A DNA stretch of 64,000 nt from Myxococcales bacterium (lineage in GTDB: Bacteria; Myxococcota_A; Polyangia; Haliangiales; Haliangiaceae): positions 1-64,000 of the forward strand of contig JAEUJY010000144.1 in the NCBI GenBank assembly GCA_016794525.1. Reading direction: 5' to 3'. Each line of letters starts with the position of its first letter. Position 1 is the stretch's first letter. The position numbers were made by a program, and so were the translations under genes. Below are positions 26,539 to 35,185 of the stretch, one piece after another. Under the pieces are notes generated by a model that was not told the origin of the DNA, ran no database searches, and saw only the letters and a list, made by a program, of their open reading frames with translations.

Positions 26539-28193
26539 CGGTTGACCTCGGCGGCCAGCCGCCGCTTGTCGACCTTGCCGCGATCGTTCTTGGGCAGCTC
26601 GTCGACGAACACCACCCACCGCGGGTACTTGTACTTCGACAGCCGCGCCTTGACGTGGTCCTGCAGCTCGGCGGCCAGCGCGTCGGCGTCGGCGCTGAGC
26701 CGGGCCCGCGCCTCGGGCCGCACCACCACCACCGCCTTGGGCTTGGTCAGCCCAGCGTCGTCGGCGCCGATCACCGCCACCGCGCTCACCGCCGGGTGGG
26801 CCAGGAGGCAGTCCTCGACCTCGGCCGGCGCGACGAAGACGCCGCCGACCTTGAGCAGGTCGTCGGCGCGCCCCGAGAAGTACAGGTAGCCGTCGGCGTC
26901 GACCCGGAACAGGTCGCCGGTGCGGCACCAGTGGCCGTGGAACGTCAGCCAGCTCTTGTCGCGATCCTGGAAGTAGCCCTGGGCGACGCTGTCGCCGCGC
27001 ACCCACAGGACGCCGATCTCGCCGACCGGCACCGGCGCCGCGTCGGCGCCGCGCGCCTCCTCGGGCAAGACCCGCAGCTGGTAGCCGTCGACCACCCGGC
27101 CCAGCGAGCCCAGCTTCACGTCGCCGGGGCGGTTGGTGCAGTAGATGTGGAACATCTCCGCCGAGCCGATGCCGTCGTAGATCGCGCCGCCGAACCGCTC
27201 GAGGAACCGCTGGTACAGCGGCGCCGGCAGCGCCTCGCCGGCCGACAGGTGGAAGCGCACGCTGGCGAGATCGAGGCCGGGGCGGCCGGCGGCGCGCAGC
27301 TCGTCGTCGTGATCGAGCAGCTTGCCGAGCATCGTCGGCACGTTGGTGACGATCGTCGGGCGGTAGCGGGCGATCGCCGCGGCCAGGCTCTCCGCCGTCG
27401 GCCGCTCGCTGAACAAGCACGTCGTCGCGCCGACCGCGAACGGGAACCACAGGTTGGTGCCGGTGGCGTAGCCGAAGAACAGCCGCGGCACGCTGACGGT
27501 GACGTCGTCGGCGCGGTAGCCCATCGTCGCCTTGGCGTAGACCTCGGTGTTGAACGCGAAGTCGCGGTGGCAGTGCATCGCCGCCTTGGGCCGGCCGGTC
27601 GAGCCCGACGTGAACAGCCAGATCGCCGGGTCGTCGCGGTGGGTCCGCGGCAGCGCGCGGGCGTCGGGACGGCCGCGCTCGATCGCGTCGGTCAGCGGCC
27701 GCCACGGCCGCTTGCTCGCGATCAGGGCCGGCCCGGCGGTCACCGCGGCCTCGGGATCGTCGTCGGTGGCGGCGTCGGCGGTCAGCACGAAGCCGCCGCG
27801 CGGCGCGCCGGCCAGGTGCGGCACCAGCGCGTCGGCCACCGCCGGCGTCGTCACGACGATCGACGCCTTGACGTAGTCGATGACCGCCGCGAGGTCGGGC
27901 GCCGGCATCGCCGGGTTGCCCATCGTCACGACGCCGCCGGCGGCCAGCGTCGCGAAGATCGCCCACGCGAACGGCGGCACGTCGGGCAGCACGATGTAGA
28001 CCCGCTCCTCCGGGCGCAGCCCGGCGGCGACGAAGGCCTGGGCCAGCGCGCGGGCCCGGTCGGCCACGTCGGCGTAGCTCCACGCGCGGTCGCCGAAGCG
28101 GATCGCCGGGTGGTCGCCGCGGCCCTCGCGCACCCGCGCGAACAGCCAGTAGTCGGCCAGGTTGAACTCGTCCGGGAAGCGGACGTCGGTCAT
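26535..28193 (-). CDS. Benzoate/2-aminobenzoate-CoA ligase family acyl-CoA synthetase
   Basis: The 552-residue protein has all adenylating-enzyme motifs: IWLFTSGSTGRPKAAMHCH near residue 195, FFGYATGTNLWFPFAVGATT, DGIGSAEMFHIYCTN, LWVRGDSVAQGYF, WCRTGDLFRVDADGYLYFSGRADDLLKVGGVFVAP and the C-terminal Lys in PKNDRGKVDKRRL. The GIGSAEMFHIYCTNRPGDVK stretch is typical of benzoate-type CoA ligases. It makes an aromatic acyl-CoA from ATP and CoA. The ATG overlaps the acyl-CoA dehydrogenase stop by 4 bases. Benzoate or anthranilate is the likely substrate class, inferred from family and neighbours. Confidence 0.9.
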   Translation of the reverse strand: MTDVRFPDEFNLADYWLFARVREGRGDHPAIRFGDRAWSYADVADRARALAQAFVAAGLRPEERVYIVLPDVPPFAWAIFATLAAGGVVTMGNPAMPAPDLAAVIDYVKASIVVTTPAVADALVPHLAGAPRGGFVLTADAATDDDPEAAVTAGPALIASKRPWRPLTDAIERGRPDARALPRTHRDDPAIWLFTSGSTGRPKAAMHCHRDFAFNTEVYAKATMGYRADDVTVSVPRLFFGYATGTNLWFPFAVGATTCLFSERPTAESLAAAIARYRPTIVTNVPTMLGKLLDHDDELRAAGRPGLDLASVRFHLSAGEALPAPLYQRFLERFGGAIYDGIGSAEMFHIYCTNRPGDVKLGSLGRVVDGYQLRVLPEEARGADAAPVPVGEIGVLWVRGDSVAQGYFQDRDKSWLTFHGHWCRTGDLFRVDADGYLYFSGRADDLLKVGGVFVAPAEVEDCLLAHPAVSAVAVIGADDAGLTKPKAVVVVRPEARARLSADADALAAELQDHVKARLSKYKYPRWVVFVDELPKNDRGKVDKRRLAAEVNR

Positions 28194-29326
28194 GGGCTGC
28201 CTCCGGTGGCGATCGCGCGGCCGATGATGGTGCGCTGGATCTCGCTGGTGCCTTCGTAGATGCGCAGCGGGCGGATCGCCCGGTACAGGTGCTCGACCAT
28301 CGCGCCGGCGACGACGCCGCGGCCGCCGAGCAGCTGCACCGCGCGGTCGATCACGTCCTGCGCGGCCTCGGTGGCGTGGAGCTTGGCCATCGACACCTCG
28401 ACGGTGCCGCGCGCGCCGGCGTCCTTGACCGCGGCGGCGCGCCAGGTCATCAGCCGCGCGCTGTCGATCTGGGTGGCCATGTCGGCCAGGTGCGCCTGCA
28501 CCAGCGGCTGCTCGGCCAACGGCTTGCCGAACTGCACGCGGGCGCGGACGTGGCGGGCCGCCTCGTCGAGCGCGCGCCGCGCCATCCCGACCGCCGCCGC
28601 CGCCACCGACACCCGGAAGGTGTCGAGCGTCCGCATCGCCAGGCCGAACCCGGCGCCGACCTCGCCGATCCGCGTGGCGCGGGCGCCGTCGAGGATCAGC
28701 CGGCCCAGCGGGTGCGGCGCGATCGGCGCCTGCGGCACGACGGTCACGCCGGGCCCGTCGAGCGGCAGCCAGAACGCGGTCAGGCCCTTGCGGCCGAGCG
28801 CGGGGTCGACGGTGGCCACGACGGTCGCGACCGACGCCAGCCCGAGGTTCGAGATGAACATCTTCTCGCCGGTGAGGCGGTAGCCGTCGCCGTCGGCCAC
28901 GGCCCGCGTGCTGATCGCCGCGACGTCGCTGCCGGCCTCGGGCTCGGTCAGCGCGAACGCCGCGACCGCCCGGCCGGCGGCCAGATCGGGGAGCCGCGCC
29001 CGCTGCGCGGCGTCGCCGGCGGCCAGCACCGCGTAGCTGCCCAGCCCCTGCACCGCGAAGATCGAGTCGGCGCGGGCGTTGACCCAGCCGAGCAGCTCGC
29101 GGGTCAGGCACAGCGAGCGGGCTCGGACCTGGCCGTCGGCCGGGGCCACCAGCGCGAACAGCCCGGCCTCGGCCAGCGCCGCCACCGCCGCGCGATCGCG
29201 GGCCGGCTCGTCGGCGGCCTCCTCCGCGGCGGCCAGCGCCGGCGCCGCCGCCCGCAGCCGCGCCGCCAGCGCGCGGTCGCCGTCGTCGCAGAACCACGGC
29301 AGGTCGTCGGTCGACAGCGGGATCAT
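28190..29326 (-). CDS. Acyl-CoA dehydrogenase
   Basis: The 378-residue protein shows the full acyl-CoA dehydrogenase pattern: FALTEPEAGSDVAAISTRAVADGDGYRLTGEKMFISNLGLA, LRVSVAAAAVGMARRALDEAARHVRARVQFGKPLAEQPLVQAHLADMA and QLLGGRGVVAGAMVEHLYRAIRPLRIYEGTSEIQRTIIGRAI. The Glu of YEGTSE is the place of the catalytic base. FAD is the cofactor, and electrons would pass to an electron-transfer flavoprotein not encoded here. It overlaps both neighbours by 4 bases. In 2-aminobenzoate-type clusters an enzyme like this oxidises the ring-derived acyl-CoA. Confidence 0.92.
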   Translation of the reverse strand: MIPLSTDDLPWFCDDGDRALAARLRAAAPALAAAEEAADEPARDRAAVAALAEAGLFALVAPADGQVRARSLCLTRELLGWVNARADSIFAVQGLGSYAVLAAGDAAQRARLPDLAAGRAVAAFALTEPEAGSDVAAISTRAVADGDGYRLTGEKMFISNLGLASVATVVATVDPALGRKGLTAFWLPLDGPGVTVVPQAPIAPHPLGRLILDGARATRIGEVGAGFGLAMRTLDTFRVSVAAAAVGMARRALDEAARHVRARVQFGKPLAEQPLVQAHLADMATQIDSARLMTWRAAAVKDAGARGTVEVSMAKLHATEAAQDVIDRAVQLLGGRGVVAGAMVEHLYRAIRPLRIYEGTSEIQRTIIGRAIATGGSP

Positions 29327-30177
29327 GCGTCGCCCTCGGGGGACGCGGGGGCGCCGGCGAACCGCGGCGGCCGCTTGGCCTTGAACGCGGCGTGGGCCTC
29401 GGCGAAGTCGCCGTGCTGCATGCACAGCGCCTGGGCCTGGGCCTCGGCCTCGATCGCCTCGGCCAGGCCCATCGTGACCTCGCTCTCGATCATCTGCTTG
29501 GTCATCGCGTGGGCGAACGCCGGGCCCGCCGCCAGCCGCGCCGCCCACTCGGCGGCGAGCTTGTGGCAGTCCTCGACGGTGTCGACGACGCGGTTGACCA
29601 GGCCGATGCGCTGCGCGTCGGCCGCCAGCACCAGGTCGCCGAAGAACAACAGCTCGGCGGCGTGGGTGGTGCCGACGATCCGCGGCAGCAGGTAGGTCGC
29701 GCCCATGTCGGCGCCGCACAGCCCGACCTTGGGGAAGATGAAGCCGAACTTGGCGCTGGCGGCGGCCAGCCGGAAGTCGGCGGCGATCGCGATCACCGCG
29801 CCGGCGCCGACCACGGCGCCGTGGACCGCGGCGATGACCGGCCGCTTGCAGCGGCGGATCGCGGCGATCAGCCGGCCGGTGGCGCGGGTGAAGGCCAGGA
29901 GCTGCGCGGTCGACTGGCCGAGCAGGTGGTGGATGATGTCGTCCTGGTCGCCGCCCGAGCAGAACCCGCGGCCGTTGCCGCGGATCACCACCGCGCGCAC
30001 CTCGTCGAACCGGTCGAGCTGCTCGAAGGTCTCGGCCAGCTCGCGGTAGCTCTCGAAGGTGAGCGCGTTGAGGCGCTCGGGGCGGTCGAGGGTGATGGTG
30101 GCGACGCCGCGGTCGACGACGAGGCCGAAGGTGCGAGGGGTGGGAAACCCGGTGGGCAGCGCGGTGGGCAGCTCCAT
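29323..30177 (-). CDS. Enoyl-CoA hydratase/isomerase family protein
   Basis: The 284-residue crotonase-fold protein has the oxyanion-hole segments RGNGRGFCSGGDQDDIIHHLLG near residue 71 and KRPVIAAVHGAVVGAGAVIAIAADFRLAA near 113, and FIFPKVGLCGADMGATYLLPRIVG with the position of the second oxyanion residue. It would hydrate or cleave a ring-derived enoyl-CoA. The ATG at 30177 has GGTACACC ending 8 bases upstream, so a GTG six codons earlier lies before the predicted RNA start and was not used. The stop overlaps the dehydrogenase start (ATGA). A gap of 51 bases separates it from the RidA gene upstream. Confidence 0.92.
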   Translation of the reverse strand: MELPTALPTGFPTPRTFGLVVDRGVATITLDRPERLNALTFESYRELAETFEQLDRFDEVRAVVIRGNGRGFCSGGDQDDIIHHLLGQSTAQLLAFTRATGRLIAAIRRCKRPVIAAVHGAVVGAGAVIAIAADFRLAAASAKFGFIFPKVGLCGADMGATYLLPRIVGTTHAAELLFFGDLVLAADAQRIGLVNRVVDTVEDCHKLAAEWAARLAAGPAFAHAMTKQMIESEVTMGLAEAIEAEAQAQALCMQHGDFAEAHAAFKAKRPPRFAGAPASPEGDA

Positions 30178-30185
30178 GGGCCGCG

Positions 30186-30191
30186 GGTGTA
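30186..30191 (-). promoter_or_regulatory. Internal -10-like element (TACACC) before the enoyl-CoA hydratase
   Basis: On the minus strand TGG-TACACC ends 8 bases before the ATG at 30177, inside the 51-base gap after the RidA gene. It could start a second, leaderless transcript for the four downstream genes. Confidence 0.35.
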
Positions 30192-30228
30192 CCACGCAGC
30201 CTCGGCGGATCGCCGCTGCCGCCGCGCG

Positions 30229-30630
30229 CTACGCGACGAACGCGGTCGCCTGGATCTCGACCTTGGCCCGCGGCTCGACCAGCGCCGCCACCGCCACCAG
30301 CGCCATCGCCGGGAAGTGCTTGCCCAGCCGGGCCCGCCACACCGGCCCCAGCTCCTTGAGCCGCGCGCGGTAGCCCTCGATGTCGGTGACGTAGATCGTC
30401 ATCGACGCGATGTCGGTCACCGCGGCGCCGGCGGCGGCGACGACCGCGACCACGTTGGCCAGCGCCTGATCGAACTGCGCGATCAGGTCGTCGGTGTGGA
30501 ACACGCCCTGCGCGTCCCAGCCGATCTGGCCGGCGACGCACAGCGTCCGGCCGGCGCCGATCATGCCGTTGGCGTAGCCCCGGGGCGTCGGCCAGCCCGG
30601 CACCAGCACCGGCTCGACCCGGGCCGTCAC
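30229..30630 (-). CDS. RidA (YjgF/YER057c) family deaminase-like protein
   Basis: The 133-residue protein reads LVPGWPTPRGYANGMIGAGRTLCVAGQIGWDAQGVF, then FDQALANVVAVVAAAGAAVTDIASMTIYVTDIEGYRARLKELG and FPAMALVAVAALVEPRAKVEIQATAFV, the normal trimeric RidA fold. This subgroup, with GYANG at the start and VEIQATA at the end, is the one I recall from 2-aminobenzoyl-CoA gene clusters. RidA proteins hydrolyse reactive imines and enamines to ketones and ammonia. Here it could release the ring amino group as ammonia. The GTG start overlaps the SDR stop (GTGA). Confidence 0.92.
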   Translation of the reverse strand: MTARVEPVLVPGWPTPRGYANGMIGAGRTLCVAGQIGWDAQGVFHTDDLIAQFDQALANVVAVVAAAGAAVTDIASMTIYVTDIEGYRARLKELGPVWRARLGKHFPAMALVAVAALVEPRAKVEIQATAFVA

Positions 30631-31394
30631 TTCAGCACCTGCCCGCCGTCGAGGACGATGGCCTGGCCGTGGATGCCGCGGGCGTCGTGGCTGCACAGCA
30701 TCGCGACCGCGTGGGCGACCTCGGCCGGCTCGATCAGCCGCTTCTGCGGGCTCATGCCGGTGAGCGCGGCGGTCGCCGCCGCGGTGTCGCGGCCGGTCTT
30801 GGCGGCGATCCGGGCGATCGCCTCCTCGGCCATCCGCGTCCCGACCCAGCCCGGGCACACCGCGTTGATGGTCACGCCGGTCCGGCCCAGGTCGACCGCC
30901 AGCGCGCGGGTCATCCCCACCGCGGCGTGCTTGGCCGCGCAGTACGCGGCGGTGTAGCCGTAGCCGGTCAGGCCGGCGTTGGACGCGATCGTGACGACCC
31001 GGCCCCACCCCGCCGCCACCATCGCCGGCACGAACGCGCGGGTCAGCCGGAACGGCGCGGTCGCGTTGAGCTCCATTATCCGGTCCCACATCGCGTCGTC
31101 GGTGTCGGCCAGCGGCGCGCTCTCGGCGATGCCGGCGTTGTTGACCAGCACGTCGACCCGGCCGAGGCCGCGGACGGTCGCGATCATCGCGTCGGTGGCG
31201 GCGCGGTCGGCCAGGTCGGCCACCACCGCGACGCCGTCGATCGCCGCCGCGACCTCGGCCAGCTCGGCCTGGCTGCGGCCGGTGACGATCACCTTGGCGC
31301 CGCGGCTGGCGAGGTGGCGCGCGATCGCCGCGCCGATGCCGCGGCCGCCGCCGGTGACGAGCGCCAGGCGCCCGTGGAGACTGTCGGTGTCCAT
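30627..31394 (-). CDS. Short-chain dehydrogenase/reductase (SDR)
   Basis: The 255-residue protein is a classical SDR: the NAD(P)-binding TGGGRGIGAAIARHLASRGAKVIVTGRS, the NNAG motif, the active-site Ser in VVTIASNAGLTG and Tyr-x3-Lys in YTAAYCAAKHAAVG. INAVCPGWVGTRMAEEAIARI and GIHGQAIVLDGGQVLK finish the fold. As first gene of the operon it is probably a hydroxyacyl-CoA dehydrogenase acting on the product of the hydratase. The ATG at 31394 has TACCAA 7 bases upstream. Confidence 0.92.
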   Translation of the reverse strand: MDTDSLHGRLALVTGGGRGIGAAIARHLASRGAKVIVTGRSQAELAEVAAAIDGVAVVADLADRAATDAMIATVRGLGRVDVLVNNAGIAESAPLADTDDAMWDRIMELNATAPFRLTRAFVPAMVAAGWGRVVTIASNAGLTGYGYTAAYCAAKHAAVGMTRALAVDLGRTGVTINAVCPGWVGTRMAEEAIARIAAKTGRDTAAATAALTGMSPQKRLIEPAEVAHAVAMLCSHDARGIHGQAIVLDGGQVLK

Positions 31395-31401
31395 GGCCGT
31401 G

Positions 31402-31407
31402 TTGGTA
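31402..31407 (-). promoter_or_regulatory. -10-like element (TACCAA) of the aromatic-acid operon
   Basis: On the minus strand GG-TACCAA ends 7 bases before the ATG at 31394. It lies in the 106-base divergent gap with the Sel1-like gene. Confidence 0.35.
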
Positions 31408-31500
31408 CCGCGCCCGCCGGCCGCTGCGAAGCCCGGGCGGCCACGAGTCGCGGCCCGCGCCGATGGCACCCGCCGCCCCGCCGTGGCACCGTCGGAGGCG

Positions 31501-34500
31501 ATGCTCGCCCAGCCGCGTGCGCTGATCCTGCTCTCCACCCTGGCCCTGCTCGCCGCGACCGGGACCGCCACCGCGGCGCCGCCGGTGTGCGACGGCCCCG
31601 CCGACTGCGAGGCCAAGTGCGAGGGGGGCGACGGCGAGCTGCCGGCGTGCACCCGCCTGGCCGACGCGCTCTTGCGCGGCCGGCGGATCGCGATCGATCG
31701 GCCGCGGGCGCTGCAGCTCCTGACCAAGGCGTGCGGCGTCGACGACGAGGACTTCGACGCGCCGACCGACCCCGCCGCCTGCGTCGCGCTCGGCGACCTG
31801 CGCAAGGACGGCTGGATGTTCGAGATCGATCGCACCGACAACTTCCGCGCGCCGTACATGCGCGCGGCGTCGCGGGCGCGGTGCTTCGACGGCGACCAGC
31901 AGGGGTGCGCCACCCGGGCCCGGGCCAACCTCGCGCTGGCCTACGCCAACCTGGCGCCCGGCGCGTCGCTGACGCCGGCCGCGGTCAAGACCGCGTTCGC
32001 CGACGCCGAGCTGGGCTGCACCAAGGGCAACGATCCCGAGGCGTGCCTGTTCCTGATCAACTACGCGTACCGCGGCGCCGAGGGCAACGAGGCCCAGCGG
32101 CGCAGCGCGGCGGGCAACGCCGGCCTGGTGGCCGGCTGCGTCGCCGACGACGTCACCGCGTGCCTGGCGGTGCTCGACTCGACCGCGCCGCCGATCAAGG
32201 CCGCGCTCGAGCGCGGCTGCCAGCGCCGCGACCCGCGGGCCTGCGGCAAGCTCCGCTACAACGACGTGCTCGCCGTCGTGCGCGACCCGGCCAAGCTCAA
32301 GCCCGCGGTCGAGGCGTTGCTGGCCACCTGCGACGGCGACGGCCACGATCAGTGCGCCCCGCTGGCCAGCGATCTGATCTACGGCCGCCCCGGCTTCGTC
32401 GAGGCGGATCCCGAGCGCGGCCTGGCGCTGGCCGAGCACCGCTGCGACCTCGGCGACCCGGTCGGCTGTCAGGTGCTGGCGTCGGCCCGCGGCAAGCGCG
32501 GCCCCACCGCGATCCAGGACGAGGCCGTCGCCCGCGGCTTCGCCGATCGCGCCTGCCGGCTGGTCGGCCACAACCAGTTCTGCCCCTGCGAGGACCCGAC
32601 CGTCCCCACCTGCGTCGTCCGCGCGCTCTACACCGATCACCTGGCGTGCGATCGCGACGAGGTCGGCGCCTGCGTCCGGGTCGCCACCCACTTCCGCGAC
32701 GGCGACGGCATCGCCCGCGACGTCGCGCGCTCGGCCAACTACCTGCGGCGCGGCTGCGACGCGGCCGACAAGGCGGCGTGCGCGACGCTCGACGAGGTCT
32801 GCCGCGACAACCCCGAGCTGCCGGTCGAGCTGTGCCAGCAGTCGCTGATCCAGAGCGACCTGTTCTTCGAGGCCGAGTTCCAGGCCGCGGCGGGCGGCGA
32901 CGTCGACATGATCAACCCCGACGCCACCGCCGCCGCGCAGCCGACGCCGGGCGCGATCACCGTCGCCGACGTCGCCGCCAACCTGCCGACCAGCGCGCGG
33001 CGCGGCCGGCTCGACGCCGATCTGGTCGTCGACGTCGTGCTCGATCGCGCCCGGCAGGCGGCGATCAAGCTGGTCGTCCACGAGCTGCTCAAGGCGCAGA
33101 AGCGCGCCGGCTACCGCTACCTCCAGGACCTGCTCGATCAGGGCGCGCGGCTGATGGCCGACCCGACGACGATGCGCCGCGAGAAGTTCCAGGACCTCGG
33201 CATGACCGTGGTCCGCGCGTTCGTCGCGGCCAACCTGATCGACGGCCTGTACCCCACCTCCGACGAGCTGCGCGCCGCGCCCGAGATCGGCGCCACCGTG
33301 ATCGCCGGCGCGCACGAGCTGGGCACCCGCCCCGGCGTCAAGCTGTCGGCCGACCTCCACGGCCACCTCGTCGACGTCGCCTACTACTGGCTGGGCCAGA
33401 CCCGGCTGTTCGGGCGCACGTCGAGCCAGAGCCAGGATCCGCCGCAGTGCCCGTTCGTCCGCGACCACGGCATCGCGCTGTGCGCGCAGCTGCGCGAGCG
33501 GGCCGTCGCCGAGCGCGCGATCGGCGTGGCCAAGGTGCTCGACGCGCTGCGCCTGGTGAAGCTCCTGCGCGGCGGCGGCTTCGAGGACGTCCGCCGGCTG
33601 ATCGAGGCGGCCAGCCGGTCGCGGACGATCGCCAACCTGCGCACGACCCCGGGCCTCAACCTGCAGGCCTGGCAGGACCAGATCATCGGCACCACCCGCG
33701 AGCGCGTCGGCAAGATGCGCGGCGGGCTGTCGGACCTGCGCCTGCTGCTGCGCGCCAGCGTCTACGCCGACAAGGGCCCCGGCATCGACGAGCTGATCGC
33801 CGCCGCCGCCGGCGCCCGCACCGCGATCGGCCCGTCGTCGATCCGGCTGGCGATCGGCACCGACAACATCGAGCAGATCTACCGGATCCTGCGCATCATC
33901 GAGCGCGCCAAGATCGAGCTGGGCAACGCGCCGATGATCGGCCCGTCCGCCCCCGGCACGCCGGCGCCCCCGCCGAGCGCGCTCGACCCGCGCACGATCG
34001 CGCTGGCCAAGGTGCGCAAGGACGTCCTCGAGGCGCTGCGCAGCTGGGGTCCGCGGGCGGTCACCGAGACCAGCACCAAGCTCGAGGCGCTGGCGGCGTC
34101 GCTCGACGGCATCGCCCCGGCGCTGACCAAGCTCGAGGCCGCGGTGGCCGACGTCCGCGGCGTCTTCGCGCGCTTCCCCGGCCCCGACCGCAAGGTGTCG
34201 CTCGACGTCGGCGATCTGCCGCTGTACGCGACCGTCGACCTGACCCGCGAGCTGCGCACCACCGCCGCGGCGCTGGCCACGCTCGACGACGGCCTGCGCG
34301 CGGTGTTCCCCGGCGAGGTCCCGGCGCGGCTGCGCTTCGCCCGCACCTCGACCGCCCGGCTGATCGCGTTCCTCGACCTGATGCAGCGGGTGGCGCGGCA
34401 GTCGCCGCTGTCGATGCGCTCGGGCGACGTCATCGCGGCGCTGCGCACGCTGGGCACCTACCGGATCGGCGGCTTCGACGCGCCGCTCTACGACGTGCTC

Positions 34501-35172
34501 GAGCCGGTGCTCGACGCGATCAAGACCCACGAGCCGATGAGCCTCGACCTCCTGTTCGCGGTGATCGGCCGGGTCCGCCTCGACACGCTGATCAGCTCGC
34601 TGCAGGGCCGGCAGAACGCCTGCACCGACGACACCAGCGTCGACTGCTGGGTCACCAAGCTGATCCACGCGCTGCAGGAGTCGGTCGAGAAGGACGGCTC
34701 GTCGATCCGCGTCGACGGCGGCAAGTTCGCCGCGCGGCTGGCGCAGCACGGCGACGACTTCCGCCACAAGCACACCTGGCGCGGCTACTTCCACCTGACG
34801 GTTGGCGTCGGTGGGCTGTACTCCGACCCGGCCGACGACACCGGCAGCCAGCGGCGGCCGGTGCCGCTGATCAGCGAGCAGGTCGGGTTCGGGCTGGCCA
34901 GCCCGTCGCTCCTGGGCGATCGCGTGACGTTCAAGGTCGGCGCGGCGGCGTCGGGCATCCTGTACCGCGCGCTGCTCGACTCCGAGGAGTCCAACGCGAT
35001 CATGCTGCACCCGATCCTGTTCGCGCTCGACGTCGGCGATCTGGTCGAGGCCTACGTCTCGCCGGCGATGATCATGCTGTACCCGCCCCACGGCGACGAC
35101 GACGGCGCGCTGCGCTGGGGCTTCTCGGCCGGCCTGAGCGTGCCGCTGTCGGCGTACCTCGAGAAGCTGTGA
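31501..35172 (+). CDS. Large secreted protein with Sel1-like, Cys-rich repeats
   Basis: The 1,223-residue protein has a signal peptide (LILLSTLALLAATGTATAAPP). Residues about 25-450 contain repeated segments with regularly spaced Cys (CDGPADCEAKCEGGDGELPAC, ACVALGDL, GCTKGNDPEACLFLINYAY, CQRRDPRACGKL), similar to Sel1/TPR-like repeats in Cys-rich secreted proteins. The middle (about 550-1,050) is helical. The C terminus (HLTVGVGGLYSDP, GVGFGLASPSLLGD, VTFKVGAAASG, LRWGFSAGLSVPLSAYLEKL) alternates strands and ends in a Leu after Lys, which could be an outer-membrane barrel-like domain. No enzymatic motif was found. It is divergent from the aromatic-acid operon and its function is unknown. Confidence 0.82.
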   Translation: MLAQPRALILLSTLALLAATGTATAAPPVCDGPADCEAKCEGGDGELPACTRLADALLRGRRIAIDRPRALQLLTKACGVDDEDFDAPTDPAACVALGDLRKDGWMFEIDRTDNFRAPYMRAASRARCFDGDQQGCATRARANLALAYANLAPGASLTPAAVKTAFADAELGCTKGNDPEACLFLINYAYRGAEGNEAQRRSAAGNAGLVAGCVADDVTACLAVLDSTAPPIKAALERGCQRRDPRACGKLRYNDVLAVVRDPAKLKPAVEALLATCDGDGHDQCAPLASDLIYGRPGFVEADPERGLALAEHRCDLGDPVGCQVLASARGKRGPTAIQDEAVARGFADRACRLVGHNQFCPCEDPTVPTCVVRALYTDHLACDRDEVGACVRVATHFRDGDGIARDVARSANYLRRGCDAADKAACATLDEVCRDNPELPVELCQQSLIQSDLFFEAEFQAAAGGDVDMINPDATAAAQPTPGAITVADVAANLPTSARRGRLDADLVVDVVLDRARQAAIKLVVHELLKAQKRAGYRYLQDLLDQGARLMADPTTMRREKFQDLGMTVVRAFVAANLIDGLYPTSDELRAAPEIGATVIAGAHELGTRPGVKLSADLHGHLVDVAYYWLGQTRLFGRTSSQSQDPPQCPFVRDHGIALCAQLRERAVAERAIGVAKVLDALRLVKLLRGGGFEDVRRLIEAASRSRTIANLRTTPGLNLQAWQDQIIGTTRERVGKMRGGLSDLRLLLRASVYADKGPGIDELIAAAAGARTAIGPSSIRLAIGTDNIEQIYRILRIIERAKIELGNAPMIGPSAPGTPAPPPSALDPRTIALAKVRKDVLEALRSWGPRAVTETSTKLEALAASLDGIAPALTKLEAAVADVRGVFARFPGPDRKVSLDVGDLPLYATVDLTRELRTTAAALATLDDGLRAVFPGEVPARLRFARTSTARLIAFLDLMQRVARQSPLSMRSGDVIAALRTLGTYRIGGFDAPLYDVLEPVLDAIKTHEPMSLDLLFAVIGRVRLDTLISSLQGRQNACTDDTSVDCWVTKLIHALQESVEKDGSSIRVDGGKFAARLAQHGDDFRHKHTWRGYFHLTVGVGGLYSDPADDTGSQRRPVPLISEQVGFGLASPSLLGDRVTFKVGAAASGILYRALLDSEESNAIMLHPILFALDVGDLVEAYVSPAMIMLYPPHGDDDGALRWGFSAGLSVPLSAYLEKL

Positions 35173-35185
35173 CCCGCGCCGGCGG

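Noticed and set aside
30627-35091. Minus-strand frame continuing far upstream of the RidA gene
   Set aside because: The real RidA protein starts at the GTG at 30630; the upstream extension has shadow composition and crosses the SDR and Sel1-like genes.
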